In this document: piece by piece, positions 4,731-5,019 of the stretch
Layout: each line of letters opens with the position of its first letter
How positions within the stretch are numbered: position 1 is the stretch's first letter
Assembly (NCBI GenBank): GCA_023489425.1
Contig: JAMDCG010000012.1
Span: 4,098 to 9,116, forward strand
Origin: Thermoplasmatota archaeon
GTDB lineage: Archaea; Thermoplasmatota; Thermoplasmata; Thermoplasmatales; Thermoplasmataceae
DNA: 5,019 nt
Direction: 5' to 3'
Made by a program: the position numbers and the translations under genes
The notes under the pieces: model-generated
Seen by the model: only the letters and a program-made list of their open reading frames with translations
Told to the model about the DNA's origin: nothing
Database searches by the model: none

Positions 4731-5019
4731 TTGAGTGGAGAATTAACAAGAAGTCAGAAAAATTTTTTGAACAAACTTATGGAGGAATCCTCTGAAAGAC
4801 TTGAAGCTTCAGAAAAATTCATGAGAAATCTTGGAAAGGGAGAGATATCTGAACTGAGTGTACAGGAGGCATCCAGACTTATTGATGAACTGCAAAAGAT
4901 AAAGACTGAGGGTGGCAGTTCCATTGGAGGCAATGGGCCAACGAAGAAGCAGAAAACATTCATTTCAAACTTGCAGGATAGTGAAGAGAGAATAGCGTTC
5001 ACAAGAAAGTATCTCGAGA
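4731..5019 (+). CDS. Charged helical protein with repeated T-x2-Q-x2-F motif, N-terminal part (runs off right edge)
   Basis: The frame starts at TTG 4731 and stays open for 96 codons to the window edge. The product is hydrophilic, rich in Lys, Glu and Ser, with no membrane segment or signal peptide. It contains two copies of the motif T-x2-Q-K-x-F-[LI]-x2-L, starting at Thr6 and at Thr71. The first copy is followed by the helical stretch SVQEASRLIDELQKI (43-57). The copies are separated by a flexible Gly/Ser-rich linker (61-69). I have seen short T-x2-Q-x2-F-[IL]-x2-L ... S-x2-E-A-S-x-L-I-D-x-L units in uncharacterised proteins, some connected with phages or DNA metabolism, but I cannot name a family with confidence. 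The TTG start is supported by the Shine-Dalgarno site at 4719-4724; translation from ATG at 4779 is the alternative and would lose the first motif. It follows the aminopeptidase by 92 bases with its own promoter-like box, so co-regulation is not implied. Confidence 0.72.
   Translation, partial: MSGELTRSQKNFLNKLMEESSERLEASEKFMRNLGKGEISELSVQEASRLIDELQKIKTEGGSSIGGNGPTKKQKTFISNLQDSEERIAFTRKYLE

Overview
The window looks like chromosomal DNA of an archaeon of the order Thermoplasmatales (Thermoplasma, Ferroplasma, Cuniculiplasma or relatives). The best evidence is the 793-residue M1 aminopeptidase at 2257-4638, which closely resembles the tricorn-interacting factors F2/F3 of Thermoplasma. Other support comes from AT-rich promoters with a TATA-like box about 24-27 bases before the start codon and almost no leader, heavy use of AGA/AGG for arginine and ATA for isoleucine, and a tRNA gene without an encoded CCA. 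The genus is not resolved.

Layout: (1) 1-443, minus strand: the N-terminal part of a multi-pass membrane protein that runs off the left edge, with an E-x-x-E motif occurring twice. (2) 444-499: a short divergent promoter region. (3) 500-619, plus strand: a 39-residue protein with nine cysteines, probably zinc-binding. (4) 739-1767, plus strand: a two-transmembrane-segment RCK potassium channel of the MthK type, starting at TTG. It has a strong internal ribosome binding site in front of the Met at the membrane/RCK junction, so one gene may make both the channel subunit and the free RCK subunit. (5) 1799-1883, plus strand: tRNA-Leu(GAG). (6) 1986-2132, minus strand: a 48-residue, highly charged, probably coiled-coil protein. 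(7) 2257-4638, plus strand: the M1 zinc aminopeptidase. (8) 4731 to the right edge, plus strand: the N-terminal part of a charged helical protein of unknown function with a repeated T-x2-Q-x2-F motif.

The genes do not form an obvious operon. Nearly every one has its own promoter-like element, and strands alternate. The aminopeptidase fits the final steps of cytosolic peptide breakdown after proteasome and tricorn; the channel fits potassium homeostasis; the others are unassigned. I see no mobile element, CRISPR array or defence cluster. The observations most worth follow-up are the internal start in the channel gene, the apparent loss of MthK-type calcium ligands, and the cysteine-rich microprotein.
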